From: Mangifera indica
Lineage: Eukaryota > Streptophyta > Magnoliopsida > Sapindales > Anacardiaceae
Direction: 5' to 3'
Assembly: GCF_011075055.1 (NCBI RefSeq)
Contig: NC_058150.1
Location: forward strand, 1,860,001-1,924,000
DNA: 64,000 nucleotides
Under the pieces are notes generated by a model. It had not been told where the DNA came from. It ran no database searches and saw only the letters and a program-made list of their open reading frames with translations. The position numbers and the translations under genes are program-made. Positions 49,568 to 62,200 of this stretch are shown piece by piece (the stretch's first letter is position 1; each line of letters starts with the position of its first letter).

Positions 49568-49880
49568 TATTATAATATTAATTTAAATATGAAAAATAAA
49601 GAATTGAAAGAAGAATTGAAAGAAGTGAGGCAGAATTGAAAAAGTAATTTTATGTAGAATTGGGATGCTTCTCAATTGTGATTACAAGTGATAAAAAAAG
49701 GGAGTTTATATAACAGTTTGCCGTCACCCTTTTAACCTGATGCATTGACTAACACCCTTTTGTTTTTCTTTTCCTGCATCAGCCTTTCCAATTTCTTCCT
49801 TCATATGCTTGCCATAATAAATGTTCTCCCACCCCTTTTTCTTGACTTCATTTGATGGAAAACCACCTAAATCTGTAACA
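49568..49880 (-). repeat. 5' LTR of the copia element
   Basis: 313 bp. The minus-strand 5' end is TGTTACAGATTT. The other end is mutated to ATTATA in place of ...CA. Immediately inside it, on the minus strand, CGTTATCAACACAATC is a candidate primer-binding site resembling the GTTATCAGCAC stretch common in this copia type. Confidence 0.88.
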
Positions 49881-52777
49881 GGTGGTGCATTTATAATTGC
49901 ATTAGCTTCGGTAACTAAAATTTGAATCAAGTCAAACATGAGGGAAACCAATGACCCTATAATTTAATGGCCTTCACCTAACCCCCAGAATTCTAAACTC
50001 TTCCTTTAGCTCCAGTAAATCCTGTATAATACGTTATACTTCTTTATTGACCAATCAATGCATCAAACAAAGAACTAGTTTTAACCCTTGGATGATCTCA
50101 TTGACCCCAAATCCAAAGGTGGAAATTGAGGGATAAAAAGTGAAAAGTGGAAAGAAGAAGAAGATTGACAGAAAGTCCAAAAGATGTGGTAACTGAGAAA
50201 GAGAAGTCGAGGCTGAGGCTGGAAAAAGTCATAACTCAAAGGCCGGCACGTGGGAAAGTGAAGTTCACGAGGCTCTAACATCTATGTGTTTCCATGTGCG
50301 TTTTGGGCTCTTTCCCATTCATTCCTTCCACGCTCCCACGTGACTCCTATAATACTCTCATATTAATTAATTAATACCAATATTTATAACAAAATAAAAT
50401 TAGATAGAATTCACTGTTGAATTCGTAAAAAAAAAAAAGAATTATTTAATTATTTATACGAAATAATTTTCTGAACTAAAATACATACAACATGTTCAAA
50501 TTTTCAATAGAATTGCACAAAACATATAAAACACTGGTTCCAGAAAACAATTTCCTTCATTACAATATGAATTTTATATATATATATATATATTTTATCC
50601 TTTTGAGCTTTGCTCATGTGGGTTCCTTTCTAGAGAAAACTAATTCTTTTCATGAATAGAATAGGAACCCTTGCAATATTATATTAGAATAAAGTTAAGA
50701 TCAGTAAAAGTCCTAACAAGAGAATATGTTTTAATTATTAAACTAATTGGTGGATGAAGATGAAGCAAAAAGAAAAAGCATGGTTAATGCAGCCAAAAGA
50801 GTCCAAAGAGGAGCCCTCTTTTCCAACATGAGAAGGAATATGCAAGTGAAGGTGAGGTGTGCGTGGTATTGAGTTAAGAGAGTGGGTAGAGATTGACCAG
50901 CCGTGAGAAACGCTGCTTTGCTAACCGCATTGATTCTTCCTGTCTCAACCTTGCTGGCAATGGCGGTGGGTAGCTTGATAAGTTTAGCTCCCTTTTGTTG
51001 AAGCTCCAAGCACAAGCAAAGCAGCCCCAAGTCAATCCTCAAGGTCAACCCACAACGCCATCCAGAACCTCACCAGCTCTCAGATATGAGCACCGCCGGA
51101 GTGATAGAATTCTGGAACAAGCAAAGCTTGTTGAACTTGAACTGCATTGGCAAATAAACTCAAGTTTGATATAAATGAAAAGTACATAGCCAATACAAAG
51201 TGAGTTGAATAACACTACACACACAAATGGTCTACAAAATTATATGTTATAATAGGAGAAATAAAAGAAAAAGTGACAATGGCAGTGTATTAGCTCTGGA
51301 TTTCATGGAAGCATTCAATCTTGGACCTCTTTTGCATGGTCTCACGCTAGGCCACAAGATCTCGTAAGACCAATATCGTGTGGTCTCAATTGATGCTTCT
51401 CACACAGACAACACAATTACTCCACCATTCTTAGAGGAGTATGCAAACCCATCGGCTATCATATGCAGAACAATATGCAAACAATTTTCTTAAAAAAAAA
51501 AAAAACAAAGGCAGCATTAACTATTTCCAAGTTTTTTTGCTTTTTTTACTTATTATTCAATTCACAAGATTTTCAGCCTCTTAAAAATGTTTATTCTGTT
51601 TATATTTCTAAGATCATGCATAAAATTACCATAGTCTATGGTCCATATATTTTTGTTCAATCCTATGAACTTTTAGAAAGAAATATAAAGATCCCAAGAA
51701 AAAAGCGAAAAGCTCTTAATGTGCTATTTCTGTAAAGACTGATTAATATTATGCTCGTTTCCACTTGTGGAGACTTTGTGGCCCACTCAAAAGAGTTGTT
51801 ATTGGCACACATTGTACAATTCAAAACATCCTCCCCCCCCCACCCCAACTATCAACTACCAAGTAGCGTAAATATTTATTAGAATACCTTAAAAAAGTAA
51901 GATTAACTGATGCAGCTCTCAAACTGAAAACAATAAAAATATATATATATTATGACAAAAACTGAACCCAAGTGATGGGTGAATCTGCAACTTTGTTGAA
52001 CATAGTGAAGTTATGTAGTTAATATACTGACAAAAAAGTGCATAGAATTTTGAACAATGAGTTATGTGTGTGAACAACAGTCTGTTAGATCAAGCTTAGG
52101 CGAAATTTTACCATCTCAGTTATCTGCTACATTTAGTTGATAATGTTTAGCTTGACTTTTTTAGCTCCAATTGGCACAGAAACAACACAGGCTAAGCACA
52201 GCGCATTAGCTAAGCTATGATGATGTGCCTCCATCACTTTCTAGGTCAAAGCATATGTAGACACAAGGCAGTGTGATAGAATCAGGAGGAAATTACTCTC
52301 AAAATCTAACACAGATTGTGCTTAATAGAATCAGGGGGAAAAAGTGATAGATTAATTGTTCTCAATTTTCATGATATTAGAGAAAGATCTATAAAAAATT
52401 AATCTTGAAGAAAAAATACTTATTGGATAGTTTATTACAACATTTTCAGTGATTTATAACAAGTTTCTACTTGGAAGCAGTAAGGTATTTCTCGAAAGAT
52501 GGAAGAAGAATAGTTTGGAACAACTTTATGATTTAGTGGACATCTTCATAAAATATGAAAGCATCTATACTAATATCAGGCATGAATCTCCTATTTCTTG
52601 CACATGAAAAATGGAAAGAAATAACCTTATCTGAATAGATGACTCAATCCACTTTTCTTGTTGCTAACTTCCAGAGTTTCCTTCATTCTTTATCACAATG
52701 TCTCCATACTGTCATTACAAAGCCATATGCAGCTCACAAGCCTGTGTTTGTAGTCCTTAATATTGATTTTCTATGTT
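49881..52777. other. Intergenic region right of the copia element
   Basis: Two CACGTG/G-box cores stand at about 50246 and 50336. A frame of about 100 codons on the minus strand (50743-51048; GLLCLCLELQQKGAKLIKLP, INAVSKAAFLTAGQSLPTLL, ending SSSSTN) has a coding-like composition and a C-terminal hydrophobic segment. It has no upstream ATG before an in-frame TGA and no family I recognise. A C-rich run (CTCCCCCCCCCACCCC) is at 51831-51846. Nothing else is seen. Confidence 0.35.
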
Positions 52778-55700
52778 TCTGCATGAAAATAAACAAACAT
52801 ATCAGTCATTAAGGAGCTGAACACTCAAATGCATCAACTATAAAATTGATTCAGTACTTCTTTCATCTAAAAACTTTACACAATGAACAAAGTCACTCAC
52901 CAGTAACAGTTCAGTAGTGTAACTGAATCAAGTATGGACTGCACAAGCCTAGAACTCTTAATACTAGTTCGTTCTTGACTAATAGGGTCCACCACTTGCA
53001 AGAATGTAGGTGAAGTCATGAAGGGTGTTTATTAATCAGTTACATGCATACATTTAAATTCATTTGCAATCGCACAAGTATTGTGGCAGAAAAAATTCAG
53101 TCATTAACGACCATCTTTTTTGCTATCTTCTTAGCGTAGAAGCTTTTAGAAGTAATTGATCTATCAAACCAGTAGCTCTGCTCAATTAACATATCACATG
53201 TATGCTAACACTGTGGTAATCGGATTATGCAGCATACAATTAGTTTTCTTGATCAAGTCAAGCTAGAAACATTAATAACTCATAAGCTTTGAATGTAATA
53301 ATTAAGGTAAATATCAGGAAGGCAAAAAGCCTGGCAAATTAAAAGATTAAATATTTAAGGGCTATTAATTTTCTTTGTAAGATAATAACAAAAGTGGATT
53401 TTGTACTTGTAACATCATAATAGAAGGGGAAAGAGTTTGGGGTAATATAATGAAGAAAACTACTGTGAATCCTGAGAGTAATAACTTCCATTTTCCATTA
53501 ATCGTGTGAGGGCAATAACTTCAGACTACTGTTGATAAGTTTTGTTCAAGGATTTGGAATAAGATTTGAGAGAATATATAGATATTCAGTCCAATTCCAA
53601 TAATTTAACCAAACACTCACCCTTGCGGCTTTTTGGTGCTACTCTAAGGATATCACTGAAAGATGAAGAAGAGTCAGCGAATTGATGTATTGAGAGGATT
53701 AAAGAAATTGACCACCTAATAGGAGTATACACTTTAAACATCAAATGTAAAAATTCCTTAGATATCACACCAAAGGTTTCCAAGGCATTGCTCAAAATTA
53801 CAGAAAATCTGAACTTCAACTTCATTCATAAAGAATTTCCCACAATTTCGTTATCAGATCACATTAAGCATTCATTAGTCATCATAATTTTTTTTTTTTT
53901 GCTACCTCAAGTCCTTAGCAACCTCTTTCTCAGCTCTTGCATATCCCCCTTCTGCTTTTGACCTCCTATGAATGGTTTATACAATGGCAGCTTAGTTGCT
54001 TATTTAGCAAACCTAGCAAATAGCCTATTTATCAGATTTTTGAACAATAACTACTGAAGTAGTTACGATCACTATGATGGCAAGGTTCAAGGATGTTTGC
54101 ACCTGTTGCTATAATCCAGAAGGCTAGGTATTAATGATTGGACATTAAAAGTTGACCATAACTAAACAACTTTTTGCAATCACTTTTCAGGCCTTCCAGT
54201 ATCAAGGTTAAGTAAGGAGGATGTTGATGAAGGAAACTGATTAAATTCAGATGGAATAACTGCTAACAGGAACAGATTAGACAATGGAATACTTTGCCTA
54301 TCCAGCCATTTCATTTGCAGTAACTATGTGTAACATGAAATTGCCACACAGCAAAAAGGTTTGTAATCATATCCTAGAATTATATATAACCCTGTTGCAA
54401 ACCAATTTGAGTCTGACTGATGCATATTATGCAGAAAGCAGCTACAATTACTTTAGTGTTTAATAAGTTTTCGCCTTGAACATCAAGTTTTAGTGTTGAA
54501 AAAAATGATTTTGAACTCAAGTGGCAAATGGCAAAAATTTATTGAGATTTGAAGTATGACTTTTCTATCTTCAATTAATTGCCAGACTTGTATTACAAAA
54601 TTTGGTATCTAATTCTAATGGGAAAAGGAATTATTTCTAATTGTAAAATATTTTCTACATGCTAATTATATCTTATTGATCTCCCATTAATGGAACATTG
54701 AGCATGTTTTATTTGTGTATTGGGATGGTTTCCAAGAGATGTCTCTCTTCACTGTTCCTAGTCTTTTTTTTTTCCCCTTTTAAGTGACATGATTATGAAT
54801 CATTAAAAAGGGGACAGAATTCATGTGTACTAGGATATAGTATGAGAATCTCACAGCAAAGTTAGAAACATTATCCAGCCAAAAAGATCAAGGAAAGAAA
54901 ATAGTGGGACCAGCTTCAACATCCAAAAAAGTTTCTTCCCACCACTGCCATAAAATTACAAATCCAAAATACCACATGGAACAAGAGGGAACTAGCCTAC
55001 AAGGTGCTCCAGTCCACCCCCTCCTTATAACGAGCCAATAAGCCAAGGTTTCTGTTAGGACTCTAATTGTAGAGCAGAATCATTGAAAGGAATGGTAAAA
55101 TGGTGGGAGCAGATTTTTGTTAATGGATGATGAAAAACACATCAATATGATATGAAGTTCAATTAGATCCGATGCTATACCTGATTGAGATTAAGGCAAT
55201 ACACCTTCTACAGCCAAGTTCCTCGGTTGCTATTAACCAACATACAAACTCACTGCCCTTCCACTTAAACCATCCTAGTTTAAATAGGTGGCCTCCTTCC
55301 CTAATTTATAAACCTAATGTAATTGTAATGCTAATTCTAATCCAATCCTATCAATAATCACAATCAAATTGATAATCCTAATCCCAATCTAAATCTAATA
55401 CAAAAAGGGTAATTCCTAAATAATCCTTATTCATCCTAATCTCCATCTATGATGGCACCTAACAAATTCATCAACATAATAAGGCATTGCAAAATGCATT
55501 CCAAAGGTAATGAATATAAAAGAACAAATTATACAAACAAAAAGTTTCCCCTGTGCTTTTTATGGAGAAAGAACAAACTGAATATCACCTTATGTCAATT
55601 AATTGTTCTCAGCTGTAAGGGTGTAGTGCAAGCCATTGAGCAAACAAATAATAGTTTTCATCAAAAAACGCAATAGCATCACTGGCACAGTTCATTAGAT

Positions 55701-57775
55701 GATTTATGTGCCTTCCTCTTCTATAAATTTAATGTATTTATCCATATTCAGTAAGTTGATTAACTTGAAAGATGAAACTACAAAAGAGAGCTCTTACTAC
55801 CACCAGTGAGATAGAACTTATGATGACTTTAATGCATATAAGAAATCCTATGCTATATAAGCTACAATTTTTTATATGTATTAGTCCTTACTAGAGTGGC
55901 AATATTGGTCTCTAAGTGTCACCTAAAAGTCACAAATCTGTATCAGGTTAGAATTGACATTATTTTATGAGCAAGCACAATCAATATACTTGATTTTCAC
56001 CAAACACCTATAAAGTTCTAAATAAGATTAAGTACCTGGCATTTAGATTTCGTGCAAATACAGTGTTACATTCTTCTGACAGGGTATACTACACAGCATA
56101 TTGGAATTTAACCGTATGAAAGAGCAGGAAGCAGATTCTCTATCACCCTAACAGATTAATATCCACAAACCATAAAAGATCTTCCGCAATAATTTAGAAA
56201 AAAATGAAATCTATTTATTTTTACAAGGGAAAAGTGATTAGTATAGAACTTGTCATAGAGCTCAGTGTTCTCTATGCTCTAATGTAACACAACAATTCAA
56301 CTTACTTTATACAATACATTAAACTAATCATTGTAACAGATTCATGGAAATGAAATTTGTTGCTAAACTCGTACATGCCACATAGGAGGAGGTGTACAAT
56401 TCATATGATATCAACCAACAACCTCCTAATATGATTTATAAACAAAGGATATGAGCCCTGGTAATTATGATCAATAGTGAAACTAGAATTTAAATCAGTG
56501 CAATCAGATATAATTGTTGTCTCTGCAAACCCTTAATTAAGATAGTCACGTTGAGTTGAATTATGTCCTTTGCGTACACATAGCACAAATAAATTTTGAT
56601 TGACCTTTGACTGAAGCACAAAGATAGTGATATGATATGAAAAACTGTTATCTTCCTATTGGGACTGGTACAGATAAATAAGCCAGTATCAAATGGTCAT
56701 GGCAATGCGCTTGTAACTTTGAATTCATGACTAAAATAACTGCAGATAACCTATCATTAAATCTTCTTTATGTTCATTTAAAAGGTATCATTCAGCTAAC
56801 ATATGTTTTCTTAATTTCATTTCCACATATAAACAACTCAATCATTCATATTATAGGCTAAATCATATTCAATAAATTAAAGCAACTCCAATGGTATTCA
56901 TACAAGATTGACCAAAAGATATTATGATTCACAAAATTAAAACAACTGAATCAGCTTGGTCTTGTACTTGATCCTTGAGGACCTAGCACAAGTTAATTAT
57001 CATCATTTCAAAGTATTTTTATACAAGTTATAAAGCAAGTTGGACTTGTTACAAACAATCAATACTTCTATGAAGTCATGACAGCAAGACAAAATCAGAA
57101 ATGCCGCCAACGAATTTGATGCCATTTCAGTAGACTAAAAACAAAACCATAAATTATAAGGCACTTGATAGTAAGAAAGACTAGAAGAATGTTCTCAACG
57201 GATTTGAAGGGCCTGTCATTTGACAGAGCAGGGTCCAACCTTACAAAACACCCTAAATACTTTTCTTGGTATATTAATCCTTCCTGATTTTATCCACTCT
57301 TGTCAATCTGTTTTAACAAACACAAAGGTTCAACTCCTAAAAAGAAGTGTGAAAAATGTAGACAAAGCTATTAACAAGTACTCACATTCTCTTAAAAAAT
57401 GACAACCAGCCGACCTTATCGAGAAGTAAACCCTTAGCAGCAGCCAAAGAAGATTATTTAATCTCCCTCCATTTAACAACAAATGATATTGGCCGGTTTC
57501 TTAGATTAAAGAGATATTTAATTGCTGATACCGATACTCATTGCTAGATCTTATTACTCCATAGTGGTGCAATTCACATATACCAGAATAAAAGATCATG
57601 ACCAATGTATGATATGCTTATCTTCTAGGCTATTTTACAAGCCCATAAACAACTCAAGGATCCTACAAGCAGCTATTCAAATTGAGAAATAAAGTAACCC
57701 AAGATTAATGCTAGCTTAATATTGATAGAAGAAAGAGGCATATACATACCAGCTGGAATTTTGGAGCTCGGCCAT
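52778..57775 (-). CDS. Tentative multi-exon gene for a small (about 78-residue) protein
   Basis: This is inference from splice signals only. The candidate start exon is 57750-57775 (AAATGGCC context, MAELQNSS, donor TG|GTATGT). The others are 54103-54123 (21 bp, LLDYSN, donor CAG|GTGCAA), 53906-53965 (RSKAEGGYARAEKEVAKDL), 53621-53655 (SDILRVAPKSRK, donor AGG|GTGAGT) and 52901-52994 (VVDPISQERTSIKSSRLVQS then ILDSVTLLNCY, donor CTG|GTGAGT). The next exon starts at 52778 after CATGCAG, and its first A makes a TGA at the junction. All phases agree. The charged helical middle matches no family I know. A non-coding first exon could end at 58189. The 3.6-kb first coding intron and my freedom in choosing acceptors make this weak. 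It may instead be a non-coding RNA or chance. Confidence 0.3.
55053..55464 (+). mobile_element. Probable solo LTR
   Basis: 412 bp beginning TGTTAGGACTCTAATTGTAG and ending GATGGCACCTAACA, so it has perfect TGTTAG...CTAACA ends. Inside are a TTTAAATAGGTGGCCTCC TATA-like stretch and TTTATAAACCTAATGTAATT, as in plant LTRs. No internal retroelement coding sequence adjoins it. The flanks (GTTTC, AATTC) share only 3 of 5 bases, so the target duplication is weak. It lies within the first coding intron of the tentative small-protein gene. Confidence 0.6.
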
Positions 57776-58189
57776 TTGATGGTCCTTTTGATTGCTTAGC
57801 TATCTAGGTTTTGAAGTTAAAAGTAACAGCTAAGAAACATCAAGAGAAACCATTCTCTCTAAAATCCTGAAAGAAACAACAAATGTGAGCTAACTTTCTC
57901 TGAAAAAAAACCATGTTACAATGAATTAATCACAAATAAAGAGAGCTAGTAACTGAGTTTTAGCAACAGGAATACATCTTTCCTGGGCATTTTTCTTTAA
58001 AATTTGGAAGAACACCACTAATTAAGCTAATTAAACAAATAAAATAAAATATAATCATATGAAGTAAAAAGAGGTGAGCATAAATCAACGGCAGGTGAAG
58101 TGAGTAGGTTAGCTTTGTATATGCGTTTGAAAGGCAATAAAACAGTGAAATATGAATATACATCAGGAAGATTGAAGGAAACGCAGACC

Positions 58190-58450
58190 TTGTTCAGGTG
58201 ATTGAGTGTGGAGAGAAGACGGTGAAGCTCAAGAATACTCGCAGCTCGGTAGCTTTCACTACAAAATAAAACTATTAACAGGTTTGATTTTGATCGTGGA
58301 CTTTCTTTGGGCTTACAGTAGGTTGGTGCTTTTTTAAATCAAATAATACATGAAAACAAAAAATAAACCGGTAAAATACGAAATTAAAGGACTAAAGCCG
58401 ATTACGGCGGACCTAACCCCAGCCAGATAATGGGCCAGGAAAGCCCAATG
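58190..58450 (-). promoter_or_regulatory. Promoter-like region with three TGGGCY (site II-type) motifs
   Basis: TGGGCT at 58308-58313, TGGGCC at 58431-58436 and AGCCCA at 58442-58447 cluster within 140 bp. They are followed on the minus strand by a CT-rich leader-like block (58193-58260) ending in AACAAG|GTCTGC. Clustered TGGGCY boxes mark housekeeping promoters in plants. No confidently identified gene follows; the tentative small-protein gene would be its target. Confidence 0.45.
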
Positions 58451-58651
58451 AGCTTGAATTATTATTATTATTAATATAATGAAAAATAAAAAATTATATA
58501 AATATTTAATCATACAAATTATTGTTTATGAAAATTATACTTTTTTTAATCAATCATCTCTAATTACTCTATAAAATTATCGAATAATTGATAATTGTTC
58601 TTTTAAGGTTTAGTTTGGAATTACTTTCCTTTATTGGAAGTTAATCATTAT

Positions 58652-58740
58652 TGTATCACTAATAAGACCATAGATAGACGTTTTTGTATCACTATCGAGA
58701 CTATAGATAGACATTTTTGTATCACTAACAAGACAATACT
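58652..58740 (-). repeat. 33-bp tandem repeat, three copies
   Basis: TGTATCACT begins units at 58652, 58685 and 58718, a period of exactly 33 bp. Units share TGTATCACTAxxxAGACxATAG and ATAGACxTTTT. On the minus strand it is open in frame with the copia fragment as 11-residue repeats (VIQKCLSIV, VIQKRLSMV). Confidence 0.85.
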
Positions 58741-59215
58741 CTTTTCCTCTTTTTTGTGTGTACACACTTCACCGGCCAAGTTACCATTGAGGAAAACAGT
58801 TCTAACGTTAATTTGGTGAAACTTGAGATAAAAGTGAGTCATCAATACTATTATAACTTGGAAGTAGTGTTTAGTGGAAATTGGTGAAAATTTTTCATTT
58901 AAGTCAATGTCTTCTCTCTATGTGTAATCTTTGGCAACCGACCTTACTTTGAACTTTTCAATATTTCCTTTATTGTCCTCTCAATCTTAAAAATTCATTT
59001 ACAACTTATTGTTTTATGTCATTTGGCTAATTTAATGAGTTCTTAGACATTGAATTTATCTCATATTTCATCACATCGATCCATTATCTACTTGATAACT
59101 TTTGAAAGCTTCAATAATAGTTACTGAATCGTACTTACCGAGTTATTTCAAAATTTTCCTTTGATCCAAGGTAGACATAGTAGTCATTGGCAATTCTAAA
59201 TCTCTTCTTCTCTAA
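58741..59215 (-). pseudogene. Isolated degenerate copia reverse-transcriptase fragment
   Basis: On the minus strand, RFRIANDYYVYL near 59200 is followed by IDVMKYEINSMSKNS, KGNIEKFKVRSVAKDYT, a TAG, REDIDLNEKFSPISTKHYFQ, VIIVLMTHFYLKFHQINVRT and VFLNGNLAGEVCT. This matches the copia stretch from the linker to the HQMDVKTAFLNG block. It stops abruptly at the 33-bp tandem repeat. It has several stops, no YVDD box and no LTRs, so it is a dead fragment from a lineage different from the 43-50 kb element. Confidence 0.85.
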
Positions 59216-62200
59216 CATCTCCTCAGAGAAGTTTAGGGTGTCGATTCTATAGTTGGACTACTTCAATTTGTTAATCAACAACAATATCAGAAGCTTTTCA
59301 ATGATAGGTTGATGACTATATCTTACTTCATTTTGAATTGTTGGTATCAATATAGAAAGTGGATTTTAAAGTTCTTTTTATTCTAAAGACTAAAAGGAAC
59401 ATTTTCCAACAACAAATAATTAATCCAAGAACTTCTTGATTTGAGATTCAATGACTAATGCTTCACAAAATACAATAGAATCTATAATTAAAACAAACTT
59501 TAAATCGAGTGATCGATCCCACAATCACTGAACCGAAGAAATTAAAAGTTTAATCTTGATATGTTGTCAAAAAAGACTTAAACTTCTGCTCTTTTTATAC
59601 ATTGAACTTCCTATTTTATAACTCAAAACTATCATGATGGGATAAACTAATCCTTCCTTGCATACATAATTCAGAATATGATTCATAATAATCTTGTTGG
59701 ATGATTACATAATTACTTTTATTTGCTTGATAGGAAATAATATTTTAAATATAGGTTGTTTAGTTTTAAGATCCCTCAACATTAATGTAATAAGCTATAT
59801 GTAATGTCAGTCCTTTTCGTAGAAATATGGATCCCTCAATTATGCAATTGTTGATGTGGGATGGATATTTCCACACAACTTCCTAAATTGGTTATATTAT
59901 ACTATAGAACTACATACACAGTTTTAAATAAATAATTAAGAACGCAGATAATATATTATTATATAATTGAGTGATTTTAAATTAAAAATAAAATAACATT
60001 CAATTATAATATACATGATATTTCTCGATATCAAATATCACTCTCTCTTTTACCTTTTTTTGTGTGTCTCGTATGTTTGTCTAATTCACCTTGAAATATA
60101 ATAAGAGAGCCAAAAAAAAAGAATATCTTATGAGACGATAAAATCAAAGATTAGTACTGCAATGAATGTGAAAAATATTAGTAAGCACCCAATTGATTAA
60201 AATACTTTATTTTATTTAATTTTATAAATCTCGTTACTCACTAGGAGGAGGTCTATCGATATGTTAATTATATAGAGAATTTAACTTGTTAATCAGGTCA
60301 ATTCTTTGCTTAATTAAATAATTAATCAACCTAATGCATTCTACTTGTAGTAGGATATGGCAGCTGGATAACAAAGATAAGCTTAAGTTGGAATAGTCCT
60401 CTTGTCATAGTACCTGGTGGCAAGGAAACAAAGACGATGCAAACAATGGTTAGCTCGTACGAAAATTAAACTTAATTAAAGGTTAATTAATTAATCTTAA
60501 TTTCTTGTTTAAGTCGTGGGCGAAAAAAGCTATGTTAGAAAGAAGACTGTTTCTCCATGGACTTCTTATAAAAAGTTCAACCTTTTCTCTTTGTTGGGGG
60601 GGGGGGGGGGGGGGGGGGTGTTGGGGGGTGGCGGTGATATAAAATAAAAATAATAAAAACTTCCTAACTTCCCAAATACTAAGAAAAAACTAAGTAATTA
60701 AATGCTGGGAGCCACCCTGTTACATTAATTACATCTCTTCTTTCCGTATTATCTAAGTCCCTAGTCATGGATTACAACTATATATAATTAAACTTTGTAT
60801 GTTGAGCATTAATATTCTAAGATTGGAAAGAAGTTTCCTCGTTAAGGGTCTTTAATTTTTGTTGATGCCATGACAAGAGGAAAGCAACAAGCAAGAGAAT
60901 TTAAGAGCACTGTGATAATTACTTCCAATAATTATAATTAATTAACTTGGCTTTTAGTACAAGTCAGCCTCCATTTTATAGTAATAAGGCAGCAGTGCCT
61001 TCGAGAAATGTACATAATATTGAATTCTTAATTTATGATTGAAAATTATTGATTTGTTACTGTTCATTTTCCACAGGTAATTTCTAAGTAAGGCCATGGT
61101 AATGCTAATGAAATTAATAATCTTTCTGTCTTTACTTTCAATGATCCAGAGTAAAAGGACAACAATTGAGTCTTATAGCCTAAGTTTGCTTTTTTTGAAA
61201 GTAACCACATTAACTAAACTTAATTTGGGGAAATTATGAATTGAAAAGTTCAACAAAATGTCTAAGTTAAATTTGGCATTCAAAAGCTTTAACACATCGA
61301 TTCTTCCATAACTATATATATAAAACTTGTCATATCTTTTTAGAATAATGTTATTCGTATATATTTTTTAATATATGATTGGGTATATATAATTTTATTT
61401 TTTTCAACCCTAAGTTTTATCACACATGATAAATTGTGAACTTTCACCCAATAATCAAGAAAATATTATTGGAAATTCCTCAAATTTTCATTAAAATCAA
61501 TGATTTGTTATAAGAGAGTATTTATACAAGAAAAATTGTATCTTACAGAGATTAATCTCAATCCTACATCTAATCACATAACAAAATAAACTGAAAGATT
61601 TATCTTGGTCATAAGATCATCGAAGATGCTTTGATGTGCAGTTGTGATGGAGAGAAGCTTGGAATGACAGTGAAGAACAAGAGACGGCCCCCTTTTCGTT
61701 GAAGCTTCTCAAATGACAGCCAAAGAAGTTATTTCATTTTTTAAGTTGAATCGATACGTTTTTCTCTCTTTTATCCGTAACATAAACACAATAAGATCAT
61801 TTTATTGGAGCTAAAAGTACTTCTTTTATTGTGCTGAGGTGATTAATTATTGTGTTTATTGTTGTTCAATTAAGGCTCTAACAATCTTGGAACCATTTTT
61901 GAAGCAGTTTTTAGTAACTTATTTTATATGTTCAAAGACAGACAAAGAGATAAAGGCATAACATATATTCCTATGCCTTCAAATATTTGCCTTGATTATT
62001 ACTTAGACTTATAAAAATTCTCATTCATAAACTTTGGATTAATATATACACTACGCGGCATGGTCAATGCTAAAATCCAAAGCCAATCACTGTATCGGCA
62101 TTACCAAAATTATTGCCAGAAATCTAGTAGCATTTTCACTAATAGAGACTAAAAGTAGTGGCAAATTATTAAGTATAGCTACTTTTTGTTTCTTTTTCTT

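Larger units (their letters stand above)
43422..49880 (-). mobile_element. Decayed Ty1/copia LTR retrotransposon
   Basis: The element is bounded by two direct LTRs (43422-43738 and 49568-49880) with TGTTA...TAACA ends and imperfect 5-bp target duplications (GGTAG left, GGTGG right). Coding remnants read on the minus strand in the copia order: gag-pre-integrase and integrase, then reverse transcriptase, then RNase H. They are broken by many stops and frameshifts. No convincing gag is found in the 2 kb next to the 5' LTR (47.6-49.5 kb), which instead holds tandem repeats. By eye the two LTRs differ at roughly one position in nine, so the insertion is not recent. The wording of the RT (KARLVVQGFSQRLNID, VYVDD) suggests the Ale/Retrofit-type lineage. 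This is inference. Confidence 0.92.
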
